From the NCBI GenBank assembly GCA_004554705.1, contig SFKS01000005.1:1-63937 (forward strand): 63,937 nt of DNA. Reading direction: 5' to 3'. Of the stretch, positions 26,226 through 33,755 are shown piece by piece. This DNA comes from Clostridiales bacterium. Lineage in GTDB: Bacteria; Bacillota; Clostridia; TANB77; CAG-508. The position numbers and the translations under genes were made by a program. Numbering within the stretch: position 1 is the first letter of the stretch; each line of letters opens with the position of its first letter. The notes below the pieces were generated by a model. That model saw only the letters and a program-made list of their open reading frames with translations, made no database searches and was not told the origin of the DNA.

Positions 26226-27227
26226 TTATTGTTTTGAAATATATATCGCTAAATCAACAAGTTTATTTGAATAACCCCATTCATTATCATACCATGCAAC
26301 TAGTTTAACAAAGCTTTCTGTTAATTGAATACCTGCTTTACTATCAAAAATACAAGTGTTACTGTCATGTATGAAATCTGAAGATACAAGGTCTTCATCA
26401 ACATATTCAATTATTCCCTTGAATTCATTTTCTGATGCTTTTTTTACTGCGTTACATATTTCTTCATATGTTGCGGGTTTTTCTAAATTGCATGTTAAAT
26501 CTACAACAGACACGTTTACTGTTGGTACTCTAAATGCCATACCTGTTAGCTTTCCGTTTAATTCTGGTATGACTTTTCCTACTGCTTTTGCTGCTCCTGT
26601 TGATGATGGTATAATATTTGCAGCTGCTGCTCTACCACCTCTCCAGTCTTTCTTTGAGGCTCCATCTACTGTTTTTTGTGTTGCTGTTGTGCTATGAACG
26701 GTTGTCATCAATCCTTCTTTAATTCCAAAGTTGTCATGTATAACTTTTGCTAAAGGTGCTAAACAGTTTGTTGTACAAGATGCATTTGATACTATTGTCA
26801 TACTTGGATCATATTTCTCATTGTTTACTCCCATAACAAACATTGGTGCATCTTTTGAAGGTGCACTGATTATAACTTTTTTAGCTCCTGCATTAATATG
26901 AGCTTGTGCTTTTTCTAAAGTTGTAAATACTCCTGAGCATTCAAGAACAAATTCCACCTCTTCTTTTCCCCAAGGTATATTTTGTGGATCCATTTCATTA
27001 TATACATTTATTGTTTTTCCATTTACAATTAATTTATTATCTTCTGCCTTTACATCCCCTTTAAATCTTCCATGTATTGTATCAAATTTTACCATATATG
27101 CCATATAATCTGCTGTAATAAAAGGATCATTTATTGCTACAACATCAATTTCTCCTTTCTCTAAAGCTGCTTGGAATACTAATTTTCCAATTCTTCCAAA
27201 GCCATTAATTCCTACTTTAACTGACAT
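26226..27227 (-). CDS. gap: Glyceraldehyde-3-phosphate dehydrogenase, type I
   Basis: Oxidises and phosphorylates glyceraldehyde-3-phosphate using NAD. The Rossmann loop GINGFGRIGK is at the N-terminus. The catalytic Cys lies in SNASCTTNCLAP near residue 150 and its partner His in TTVHSTTATQ near 176. The Asp following the nucleotide-binding strand (AINDPFI) suggests NAD preference. 333 residues. First gene of the cluster gap-pgk-x-tpiA-gpmI-eno. No cggR-type repressor gene is adjacent, unlike in Bacillus. Confidence 0.98.
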   Translation of the reverse strand: MSVKVGINGFGRIGKLVFQAALEKGEIDVVAINDPFITADYMAYMVKFDTIHGRFKGDVKAEDNKLIVNGKTINVYNEMDPQNIPWGKEEVEFVLECSGVFTTLEKAQAHINAGAKKVIISAPSKDAPMFVMGVNNEKYDPSMTIVSNASCTTNCLAPLAKVIHDNFGIKEGLMTTVHSTTATQKTVDGASKKDWRGGRAAAANIIPSSTGAAKAVGKVIPELNGKLTGMAFRVPTVNVSVVDLTCNLEKPATYEEICNAVKKASENEFKGIIEYVDEDLVSSDFIHDSNTCIFDSKAGIQLTESFVKLVAWYDNEWGYSNKLVDLAIYISKQ

Positions 27228-27278
27228 AAATTGTTCCTCCTTAATATTTATAATTTTACTTGCCTATTGTATAACAAA

Positions 27279-27303
27279 AGAAAACACTTTTCAAGTGTTT
27301 TCT
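27279..27303 (-). terminator. Terminator of spoVFB
   Basis: Arms AGAAAACACTT and AAGTGTTTTCT with a three-base loop, 51 bases past the spoVFB stop; a minus-strand T run follows. Confidence 0.8.
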
Positions 27304-27353
27304 TATAATTTATTGTATTTTATCTACATGTTATTGATTGTTTTTTGTTTTAG

Positions 27354-27917
27354 TTATAGCAATATTGGTTGTATTTGTTCTCCATCTATAGCTTTTATGA
27401 TAGTTTCTTCTATATAGAATGAGCTGAACAACAATGAATTTGGTTTTGTTATTGGGTTATCTTGTCTAAAGGGTATAAAAAAAATATTTTTTTGTTTTAA
27501 GAGTTTTCCTATATTTTCTGCTTCTATTGACAAACCATCATTAGTAGCAATTCCTATGATTAGATTGTTTCCACTTTTTAAATTAGTCTTAGCTGCTACT
27601 AAAACTGGAGTGTCAATTATTCCATTTGCAAGTTTTCCAATAGTATTTCCTGTGCATGGAATAATTACCATCACATCTGTTTCAACTCTATGCCCTATTG
27701 GTTCTGCTTCTTCTATCGTATGTATTATTTTTTTTCCAGTAATTTCTTCTATTTGTTTAGAAAAGCCTCTGAAGTCAAGATTATAGCAGTTAAATGACAT
27801 AATAGGTGTTATATCAGCACCTGCTTCGATTAATTTTTTAATTTGAGGAATTATCTTTTCTATTGCATAAAATGAGCTTGTTATACCTATTGTTATTCTT
27901 TTGTTTTCTAATAACAT
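27354..27917 (-). CDS. spoVFB: Dipicolinate synthase subunit B (flavoprotein family)
   Basis: With SpoVFA this protein makes dipicolinic acid, the calcium-chelating spore-core component, from a lysine-pathway intermediate. The 187-residue sequence has the flavoprotein fold: KRITIGITSSFYA at the N-terminus, the phosphate-loop region PCTGNTIGKLANGI near residue 88 and a C-terminal PITKPNSLLFSS. The length is close to that of Bacillus SpoVFB. No spoVFA is adjacent; gap lies downstream and nadD upstream. Dipicolinate can be made with an alternative subunit (EtfA-type in some clostridia), so a separate locus is possible. The gene argues for a spore-forming ancestry. Confidence 0.85.
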   Translation of the reverse strand: MLLENKRITIGITSSFYAIEKIIPQIKKLIEAGADITPIMSFNCYNLDFRGFSKQIEEITGKKIIHTIEEAEPIGHRVETDVMVIIPCTGNTIGKLANGIIDTPVLVAAKTNLKSGNNLIIGIATNDGLSIEAENIGKLLKQKNIFFIPFRQDNPITKPNSLLFSSFYIEETIIKAIDGEQIQPILL

Positions 27918-28031
27918 ATAATTCCTCCTACATAAGTTTTATATATTATTATATGATTTAAAAGCAAAGAAGGTTATCTGTTAATTCTATTTGACAGGTA
28001 TTTTTATTTATTATATATTTTTTTAAATTAT

Positions 28032-28652
28032 TTAATTTAAGGAAATTTTTTCCTCTTTTTTGTATATCTTTAAGATATCTTTGTAGATTTTCTCTGGTAC
28101 TAATTCTTTTATTTCTTCACCCATTTGAACTTTTTGTCTTATATAACTTGAACTTAATTTTATTTTATTGAAATTTAGTTTTATGAACGATTCTCTATAT
28201 TGTTTTAAGAATAAACTATTGCTTATAATTTTTTCCATTATGTCATTATCACGTTCAAGAACAATTATTTTAAATTGTTGCAATATTTCGTTCGCTGCAT
28301 GCCAAGTTTCTAGTTCTTTTAAATTGTCTGTTCCTACAATGAAGTATATGGTTTTGTCCGGATTTTGTTTTTGCATTATTTTTAGTGTTTCTATAGTGTA
28401 TAGTTGTCTTGGGCTGTTTAGCTCAAGGCTTGAAACCTCCATGTTTGGATGGTCTTGGCATATTGTTTTTAATAATTCTAATCTGTCTTCATCTGGAGCT
28501 AATCCTTGTTTGTTGTATTTTGTACTGACTGGCACAAAGATGATTTTTTCTATATTTTTCATTTTATCTAATATTTGTTTTGCTAAATTTATATGTGCAA
28601 TTGTTGGCGGGTTGAATGACCCGCCAAATATAGCAATACTATTTTTATTCAT
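28032..28652 (-). CDS. nadD: Nicotinate-nucleotide adenylyltransferase
   Basis: Adenylates nicotinate mononucleotide to form deamido-NAD, the substrate of NadE. The nucleotidyltransferase motif GGSFNPPTIAHI is near residue 10, with TDNLKEL near 105 and the ISSSYIR-type segment SSSYIRQKV near 173. 206 residues. Its ATG overlaps the groEL stop in TAATG, so it is translationally coupled to groEL. It may therefore rise with the heat-shock operon, an unusual partnership. The frame closes about 115 bases before spoVFB. Confidence 0.93.
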   Translation of the reverse strand: MNKNSIAIFGGSFNPPTIAHINLAKQILDKMKNIEKIIFVPVSTKYNKQGLAPDEDRLELLKTICQDHPNMEVSSLELNSPRQLYTIETLKIMQKQNPDKTIYFIVGTDNLKELETWHAANEILQQFKIIVLERDNDIMEKIISNSLFLKQYRESFIKLNFNKIKLSSSYIRQKVQMGEEIKELVPEKIYKDILKIYKKEEKISLN

Positions 28653-30286
28653 TAATACATTCCTTCCATGCTTTGTGGCATTCCATTATGTTCTCCACAA
28701 TGGCATTCTTTTTCTTTCTTGTCTGTTACTACACTTTCTGTTGTTAAGAACATTCCTGCTATACTTGCAGCATTTTGAAGAGCACTTCTTGTTACTTTTG
28801 TTGGATCGACAATTCCAGCTTTTTTCATGTCTACATATTCTTCTTTACTGCTATCAAATCCTACACCTTTTTCTGATGTTTTAACTCTTTCTAATATAAC
28901 TGCTCCTTCTAGTCCAGCATTTACTGCTATTTGTCTTACAGGCTCTTCTAATGCTTTTAGAACTATTTTTGCACCTATTTTTTCATCCTCACTTAATTTG
29001 TTCATTACCTTTTCAACTTCTGGAATTACATTGACTAAAGCTGTTCCACCTCCTGCGACTATTCCTTCTTCGACTGCTGCCTTTGTTGCAGATAATGCAT
29101 CTTCTATTCTTAATTTCTTTTCTTTCATTTCTACTTCTGTTGCAGCTCCAACTTCTATTACAGCTACTCCACCAGCTATTTTGGCTAGTCTTTCTTGTAA
29201 TTTTTCTTTTTCATATTCACTTTGAGTTTCTTCCAATCCTGTTCTAATTTGTTTTACTCTAGCTGCAATCTCTTCTTTGTTACCATTACCGTCTACTATT
29301 ATTGTGTTTTCTTTTTCTATTTTGATTTGTTTTGCTCTACCAAGTTGTTCTATTGTTGTATCTTTTAATTCTAGTCCTAAATCTGATGTTATAACTTCTC
29401 CACCTGTCAAAATCGCAATGTCTTCTAACATTTCTTTTCTTCTGTCTCCAAAGCCTGGTGCTTTTACTGCAACTATGTTTAGAACTCCTCTTAATTTATT
29501 AAGAACTAGTGTTGATAGTGCCTCTCCTTCTATGTCATCTGCAATTATTACTAATTTTGCTGATTGTTGCATTAAAGCTTCTAATAATGGCAAAATTTCT
29601 TGAATATTGCTTATTTTTTTGTCTGTTATTAATATATATGGATTTTCCATTACTACTTCCATTTTATCTGTATCTGTTACAAAATATGGAGAGATATAAC
29701 CTTTGTCAAATTGCATACCTTCTACTACATTTAGACCTGTTGTTGCTGTTTTAGATTCTTCTATTGTTATAACTCCATCTTTAGAAACTTTTTCCATTGC
29801 GTCTGCAATTAAATTTCCTATTTCTTGATTGTTTGCAGATATGCTTGCAACTCTTGCAATATCCTCTTTTCCATTAATCTCTGAACTAATTTCTTTTAAT
29901 CCTATTACTGCTGCATCTACTGCTTTGTCAATACCTCTCTTAATTGCCATTGGATCTCCGCCTGCTGCAACATTTTTAACGCCTTCCTTTATAATAGCTT
30001 GTGCTAAAACTGTTGCTGTTGTAGTTCCATCACCTGCAACGTCATTTGTTTTTGTTGCAACTTCTTTAACTAATCGTGCACCTATATTTTCATATGGATC
30101 CTCTAGTTCTATTTCTTTAGCTATTGTAACACCATCGTTTGTAATTAAAGGTGCCCCAAAACTTTTATCTAATACTACATTTCTTCCTTTTGGTCCTAAT
30201 GTTACCTTTACTGTATCTGCTAAAATATTTACACCATCTAACATTTTCTTTCTGGCATCTTCGCCAAATTTAATTTCTTTTGACAT
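28652..30286 (-). CDS. groEL: Chaperonin GroEL (Hsp60)
   Basis: Forms the double-ring folding chamber. Strong conservation throughout: KEIKFGEDARKKMLDGV, the ATP-binding VTLGPKGRNVVLDKSFG near residue 30, GDGTTTATVLAQ near 86, and AAVEEGIVAGGGTAL near 405. The C-terminus is ECHCGEHNGMPQSMEGMY; the family more often ends in a Gly-Met-rich tail, so a Cys/His-bearing tail is slightly unusual. 544 residues. It lies between groES and nadD under CIRCE control. Confidence 0.98.
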   Translation of the reverse strand: MSKEIKFGEDARKKMLDGVNILADTVKVTLGPKGRNVVLDKSFGAPLITNDGVTIAKEIELEDPYENIGARLVKEVATKTNDVAGDGTTTATVLAQAIIKEGVKNVAAGGDPMAIKRGIDKAVDAAVIGLKEISSEINGKEDIARVASISANNQEIGNLIADAMEKVSKDGVITIEESKTATTGLNVVEGMQFDKGYISPYFVTDTDKMEVVMENPYILITDKKISNIQEILPLLEALMQQSAKLVIIADDIEGEALSTLVLNKLRGVLNIVAVKAPGFGDRRKEMLEDIAILTGGEVITSDLGLELKDTTIEQLGRAKQIKIEKENTIIVDGNGNKEEIAARVKQIRTGLEETQSEYEKEKLQERLAKIAGGVAVIEVGAATEVEMKEKKLRIEDALSATKAAVEEGIVAGGGTALVNVIPEVEKVMNKLSEDEKIGAKIVLKALEEPVRQIAVNAGLEGAVILERVKTSEKGVGFDSSKEEYVDMKKAGIVDPTKVTRSALQNAASIAGMFLTTESVVTDKKEKECHCGEHNGMPQSMEGMY

Positions 30287-30306
30287 ATTAAAATCCTTCC
30301 TTTCTT

Positions 30307-30591
30307 TTACTCAACTATTGCAAGTATATCATCTTGCTTTACTATGATATAATCTTCACCTTCATATTTAACTTCTGTTCCTGCATATTTGCTAACTATT
30401 ACTCTGTCACCTTTTTTTATATACATTTTCACTTCTTTTCCTGGTATATTATTAATTCCTGGTCCCACCTCAATTACTTTAGCTGTTTGTGGTTTTTCTT
30501 TTGAATTACCTGATAGTATTATTCCACTTTTTGTCGTATTTTCTTCTTCCTCCATTTTTATTAGAATCCTATCTGCTACTGGTTTTATCAT
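30307..30591 (-). CDS. groES: Co-chaperonin GroES
   Basis: Heptameric lid of GroEL. The N-terminus IKPVADRILIKMEEEENTT leads into the mobile loop TKSGIILSGNSKEKPQ, followed by GDRVIVSKYAGTEV and the C-terminal EDYIIVKQDDILAIVE. 94 residues. GGAGG precedes the ATG and the CIRCE operator is 26 bases upstream. groEL starts 21 bases after the stop. Confidence 0.97.
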   Translation of the reverse strand: MIKPVADRILIKMEEEENTTKSGIILSGNSKEKPQTAKVIEVGPGINNIPGKEVKMYIKKGDRVIVSKYAGTEVKYEGEDYIIVKQDDILAIVE

Positions 30592-30616
30592 TTTTCATTC
30601 CTCCTTTTATAAATTA

Positions 30617-30643
30617 TTAGCAGTCTATTTGAACGACTGCTAA
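30617..30643 (-). promoter_or_regulatory. CIRCE operator of groESL
   Basis: TTAGCAGTC and GACTGCTAA form a perfect inverted repeat around nine bases. Relative to the usual arm CACTC this copy has CAGTC, restoring perfect symmetry with the local variant right arm. It lies between the promoter and groES. HrcA repression is inferred. Confidence 0.9.
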
Positions 30644-30646
30644 TAA

Positions 30647-30673
30647 TTTATACCTTTTTTAATAAAATGTCAA
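30647..30673 (-). promoter_or_regulatory. groESL promoter
   Basis: On the minus strand TTGACA (30668-30673) and TATAAA (30647-30652) with 15 bases between, immediately upstream of the CIRCE element. Confidence 0.65.
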
Positions 30674-30688
30674 TAGTTTTTGCAAAAA

Positions 30689-31063
30689 TTATTTTCTATT
30701 AACTCCAATTATGCCTCCAAGTCCGCCTATTAATAAGCCTGTAGCCATCATAATTATTGAATATTTATTTAAAGAAAAATTTTTAGATACAATGCTTGAT
30801 ATAAAGTATAGAGTTATCATATATGTTCCGCCAACTGCCATACCATTAATAATACCTTTTTTTTTAATTTTTAGTGTTGTTATTTGACTTCCAAGTAAAA
30901 TGCTAAGAGCTGTAATCATTATTATAACTGTAGGCATTGTTCTTTCATTAATATTTGTAAATGTAAGAAGAACTGAAAAAATTATCAGCAAAATAAGTGT
31001 TGTAATCATTGAAATTGCACTTCCTTTTAAGATTTTTATTATACTATTTGAACTACTCTCCAT
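30689..31063 (-). CDS. TIGR04086-like small membrane protein
   Basis: A 124-residue integral membrane protein with four hydrophobic segments: about residues 18-38, 46-64, 75-93 and 100-118. The second half is glycine-rich (GLLIGGLGGIIGVNRK) and resembles the TIGR04086 family found across Clostridia, whose function is unknown. ATG at 31063 has AGGAGG at the right distance. A start 24 codons upstream would add a non-hydrophobic Tyr/Lys-rich extension without a ribosome site. It stands upstream of groES on the same strand and reads towards it, but the groES promoter lies in between. Confidence 0.75.
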   Translation of the reverse strand: MESSSNSIIKILKGSAISMITTLILLIIFSVLLTFTNINERTMPTVIIMITALSILLGSQITTLKIKKKGIINGMAVGGTYMITLYFISSIVSKNFSLNKYSIIMMATGLLIGGLGGIIGVNRK

Positions 31064-31229
31064 ATATAACCTCCTTGTAGAATATATGTGTAGTTTTGAG
31101 GAATATGCAAGATACCATACCTTTATCTTTTTCATTGAAACATAATTTTTATATTTTTCATTTTTTTATAGACAAATTCATTTTTTTTGTGTATTATATA
31201 TATGTACACTTTGAAAGGACGGATATCAA

Positions 31230-31550
31230 ATGCAAAAAATTTTTAATTTTGTTTTAATTATTATTATTTTAATTTTAGTTAACGTTTCATATGTTTATGC
31301 AGTTGGAATAGATATGGATTTAACTACTGATAACACGAATGTTGATAATGCTATAGTAAATACTAGCGACAATACAACTTCTAATATTGATGAAGAAAAT
31401 CTTGATATTCAAACACCTATGAAAGTTTCTACTACTAGCACCAGTGAAGATTTTCACTTAACTGTTTCAAATATAATTGATATAATTTTAATTGCTGTTG
31501 GGATAGTTATAATTTTTCTTGGAATTGCTATTTTACTTAAAATTAGATAA
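31230..31550 (+). CDS. Small exported protein with C-terminal membrane anchor
   Basis: A 106-residue protein of unknown function. Residues 5-25 form a signal peptide with probable cleavage after the VYA segment. A Thr/Asn/Asp-rich stretch (25-75) follows, and a single transmembrane helix (about 83-103) ends in KIR, a positive-inside tail. The extracellular part is only about 55 residues and lacks Cys. A ribosome site (AAAGGA) precedes the ATG. It has its own terminator and is followed by a protein of the same design (31654-32079). Confidence 0.7.
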   Translation: MQKIFNFVLIIIILILVNVSYVYAVGIDMDLTTDNTNVDNAIVNTSDNTTSNIDEENLDIQTPMKVSTTSTSEDFHLTVSNIIDIILIAVGIVIIFLGIAILLKIR

Positions 31551-31557
31551 AATATTT

Positions 31558-31581
31558 TGCCTTTTTATGTATGAAAAGGCA
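31558..31581 (+). terminator. Terminator after 31230-31550
   Basis: TGCCTTTT and AAAAGGCA around TATGTATG, followed by eight T. Confidence 0.85.
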
Positions 31582-31653
31582 TTTTTTTTATGCATAATTT
31601 TTTCTAAAAATTTAAATAATATTATTGAATTCTAAAAATAGGAGGTAAAAATT

Positions 31654-32079
31654 ATGCATAAAAAGAGTTTTATATTAGTATCTGTAATATTATTTGTTCT
31701 ATGCATATTCTCAGGTATTGTTGCAGCAAATAATGATGTTAAAAATGGTATTTCTAATGTTACTAATACTGTAGTTGATGGTGTTAATAATTTAGGTGCC
31801 GATGTTCGTGGTGGTATAGGTGCGGCAGAAAACGGTATAGAAGATGCCTTAAAAATAGACGGTAATAAAACAAATAATAGCAACACGGTTAATACTGCTA
31901 CTGCAAGAGGTAATATAAATAATGGATATACAGCTACTAGAACTGCTACAAATGCTTTAACAGGTAATAACACATCTACTTTGTGGATATGGTTAATGGT
32001 TGCAATTGTAGCCATAGTTATAATTGGTTTAGTATGGTATTATGGTGCTCAAAATAACACTCATCATAATGACGAATAA
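31654..32079 (+). CDS. Second small exported protein with C-terminal membrane anchor
   Basis: A 141-residue protein of unknown function with the same plan as its neighbour. It has a signal peptide (about 5-25, cleaved near IVAAN) and a polar Asn/Thr/Gly-rich outer region with amphipathic repeats of the kind NGISNVTNTVVDGVNNL. The C-terminal transmembrane helix (about 107-129, LWIWLMVAIVAIVIIGLVWYY) is followed by a short His/Asn/Asp tail. GGAGG lies eight bases before the ATG. It is flanked by terminators on both sides, so it is transcribed alone. Possibly a cell-surface or sporulation-related protein, but nothing in the sequence proves that. Confidence 0.72.
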   Translation: MHKKSFILVSVILFVLCIFSGIVAANNDVKNGISNVTNTVVDGVNNLGADVRGGIGAAENGIEDALKIDGNKTNNSNTVNTATARGNINNGYTATRTATNALTGNNTSTLWIWLMVAIVAIVIIGLVWYYGAQNNTHHNDE

Positions 32080-32090
32080 TAATATTCACT

Positions 32091-32133
32091 TTTTAAAATA
32101 AATATGGTATAATTAACCATATTTATTTTAAAA
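32091..32133 (+). terminator. Strong terminator after 31654-32079
   Basis: 18-bp perfect arms (TTTTAAAATAAATATGGT and complement) around seven bases. Confidence 0.75.
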
Positions 32134-32209
32134 AAGTACATAATGCAAAAGAATACTTACATGTTGCTTTTCTTTTGTATTAGTTTGTGTACTTAGAAGG
32201 GAAAATGTA

Positions 32210-32657
32210 ATGTCTAAATTAATTGCAAAAAATCCAACAGCTAAGCACAATTATAGTATCATAGATACACTTGAAACCGGTATTGTTTTATCCGGAACTG
32301 AAATTAAGTCTATTAGGAATGGGAGGGTAAATTTAAAAGATAGCTATGCAGGAATTAAAAATGGCGAGCTTTTTATCTATAATATGCATATAAGTCCTTA
32401 TGAATTTGGAAATATATATAATAAAGACCCTTTAAGAGATAGAAAGCTTTTAATAAATAAACATGAATTGAATAAACTTGTTCGGGCAGGTTAAACAAAA
32501 AGGGTATTCTTTAATACCTATGAGTTTATACTTTAAGGGAAACTTTGTAAAGGTTGAACTTGGAATTGGAAAAGGCAAAAAACTTTATGATAAGCGCGAG
32601 GATATTGCAAGACGTGATGCTGAAATTCGCATGAAGAAGCAAATGGCAGAACATTGA
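32210..32657 (+). CDS. smpB: SsrA-binding protein SmpB, with a +1 frameshift at CGG
   Basis: Partner of tmRNA in rescuing stalled ribosomes. The N-terminal part (IAKNPTAKHNYSI, GIVLSGTEIKSIRNGRVNLKDSY) forms the OB-like tmRNA-binding fold. At 32483-32485 an in-frame CGG follows GTT and the zero frame stops three codons on. Dropping the C gives GGG and VKQKGYSLIPMSLYF, then KGKKLYDKREDIARRDAE in the +1 frame, ending at 32657. This is the essential C-terminal half, including the tail that occupies the decoding centre. The total of about 148 residues is the family norm. Ribosome binding site AAGGGA. No tmRNA gene is visible nearby. Confidence 0.92.
32483..32485 (+). other. CGG +1 recoding site in smpB
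   Basis: Context is GTT-CGG-G. GGG from 32484 encodes the conserved Gly before the VKQKG strand. Confidence 0.67.
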
Positions 32658-32665
32658 AGAAAAAA

Positions 32666-32695
32666 TTGACGGTTCGGAGAAATCTGAACCGTCAA
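32666..32695. terminator. Bidirectional terminator between smpB and fba
   Basis: TTGACGGTTC and GAACCGTCAA form a 10-bp stem, A-rich on the left and T-rich on the right. Confidence 0.85.
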
Positions 32696-32717
32696 TTATA
32701 CTTTTAATTAATCTTGT

Positions 32718-33647
32718 TTATGCTTTATTATTTGAACAAAACACATTTGCTATTTTATAGCTTACTACATCTTTTACAGAATCTCTTGCTACTCCTAAAT
32801 ACTTTCTAGGATCAAATTCAGAAGGTTTTTCTCCAAATACTTTTCTTATATTGGCAGTCATTGCTAATCTTAAATCTGTGTCCACATTTATTTTTGATAC
32901 TCCTAATCGTCCAGCTTCTTTTAAGATATCATTTGGAACACCTTTTGCACCTGGTATCTCTCCTCCATATTTATTACACATTTCTACTAATTCTGGAATT
33001 ACTGTTGATGCTCCATGTAATACTATTGGTGTATTAGGAATCTTCTTTTTAATCTCTTCTAATATATCAAATCTTAACTTTGCTTCTCCTTTGAATTTGT
33101 ACGCTCCATGGCTTGTTCCTATTGCTATTGCTAAAGAATCACAACCTGTTCTTTCTACGAATTCTTTCGCTTGATTTGGATCTGTATACATGCTATCTTC
33201 TGCTGAAACATTTACATCATCTTCTATTCCTGCTAATTTTCCAAGTTCTGCTTCTACGACTACTCCTCTTGGATGTGCATAACCAACAACTTCTTTTGTT
33301 AATTCTACATTCTCTTCAAAGTTGTATTTAGAACCGTCTATCATTACTGAAGTAAAGCCTGCATCAATACACTCCTTGCAGGTCTCGAAGTCTGGTCCAT
33401 GATCCAAATGTAATGCAATTGGAATATTTGTTGTTTCAACTGCTGCCTCTACCATTTTTAATAAATATGGCATTCTTGCATATTTTATTGCACTTGATGA
33501 TACCTGTAAAATTACTGGTGAGTTGTTTTCACTTGCAGCATCTACTATTCCTTGTATTATTTCCATGTTATTTATATTAAAAGCTCCTATTGCAAAACCT
33601 TCTTTCATTGATTTTTCAAACATATTTGTAGTTGTTACTAATGGCAT
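32718..33647 (-). CDS. fba: Class II fructose-1,6-bisphosphate aldolase
   Basis: Zinc-dependent cleavage of fructose-1,6-bisphosphate. Motifs: AIGAFNINNMEIIQG near residue 20, the Zn-ligand segment HLDHGPDFETC near 80, VEAELGKLAG near 135, GTSHGAYKF near 180, LHGAST near 210 and the C-terminal INVDTDLRLA near 255. ATG at 33647 is chosen over one six codons upstream because GGAGGT lies at the right distance. Transcribed apart from the lower-glycolysis cluster. Confidence 0.96.
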   Translation of the reverse strand: MPLVTTTNMFEKSMKEGFAIGAFNINNMEIIQGIVDAASENNSPVILQVSSSAIKYARMPYLLKMVEAAVETTNIPIALHLDHGPDFETCKECIDAGFTSVMIDGSKYNFEENVELTKEVVGYAHPRGVVVEAELGKLAGIEDDVNVSAEDSMYTDPNQAKEFVERTGCDSLAIAIGTSHGAYKFKGEAKLRFDILEEIKKKIPNTPIVLHGASTVIPELVEMCNKYGGEIPGAKGVPNDILKEAGRLGVSKINVDTDLRLAMTANIRKVFGEKPSEFDPRKYLGVARDSVKDVVSYKIANVFCSNNKA

Positions 33648-33718
33648 AAAATTACCTCCAATCAAAATTTATGTGTATATTTTATTTCAAAAATTTTATA
33701 TTGTCAAGATTACATAAA

Positions 33719-33752
33719 ATATCCTAAGTAGGCAATATGCTTACTTAGGATA
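33719..33752 (-). terminator. Terminator of the yfmF-yfmH operon
   Basis: ATATCCTAAGTAGGC-like arms mirrored as GCTTACTTAGGATAT around AATAT, directly past the yfmH stop. Confidence 0.8.
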
Positions 33753-33755
33753 TTT

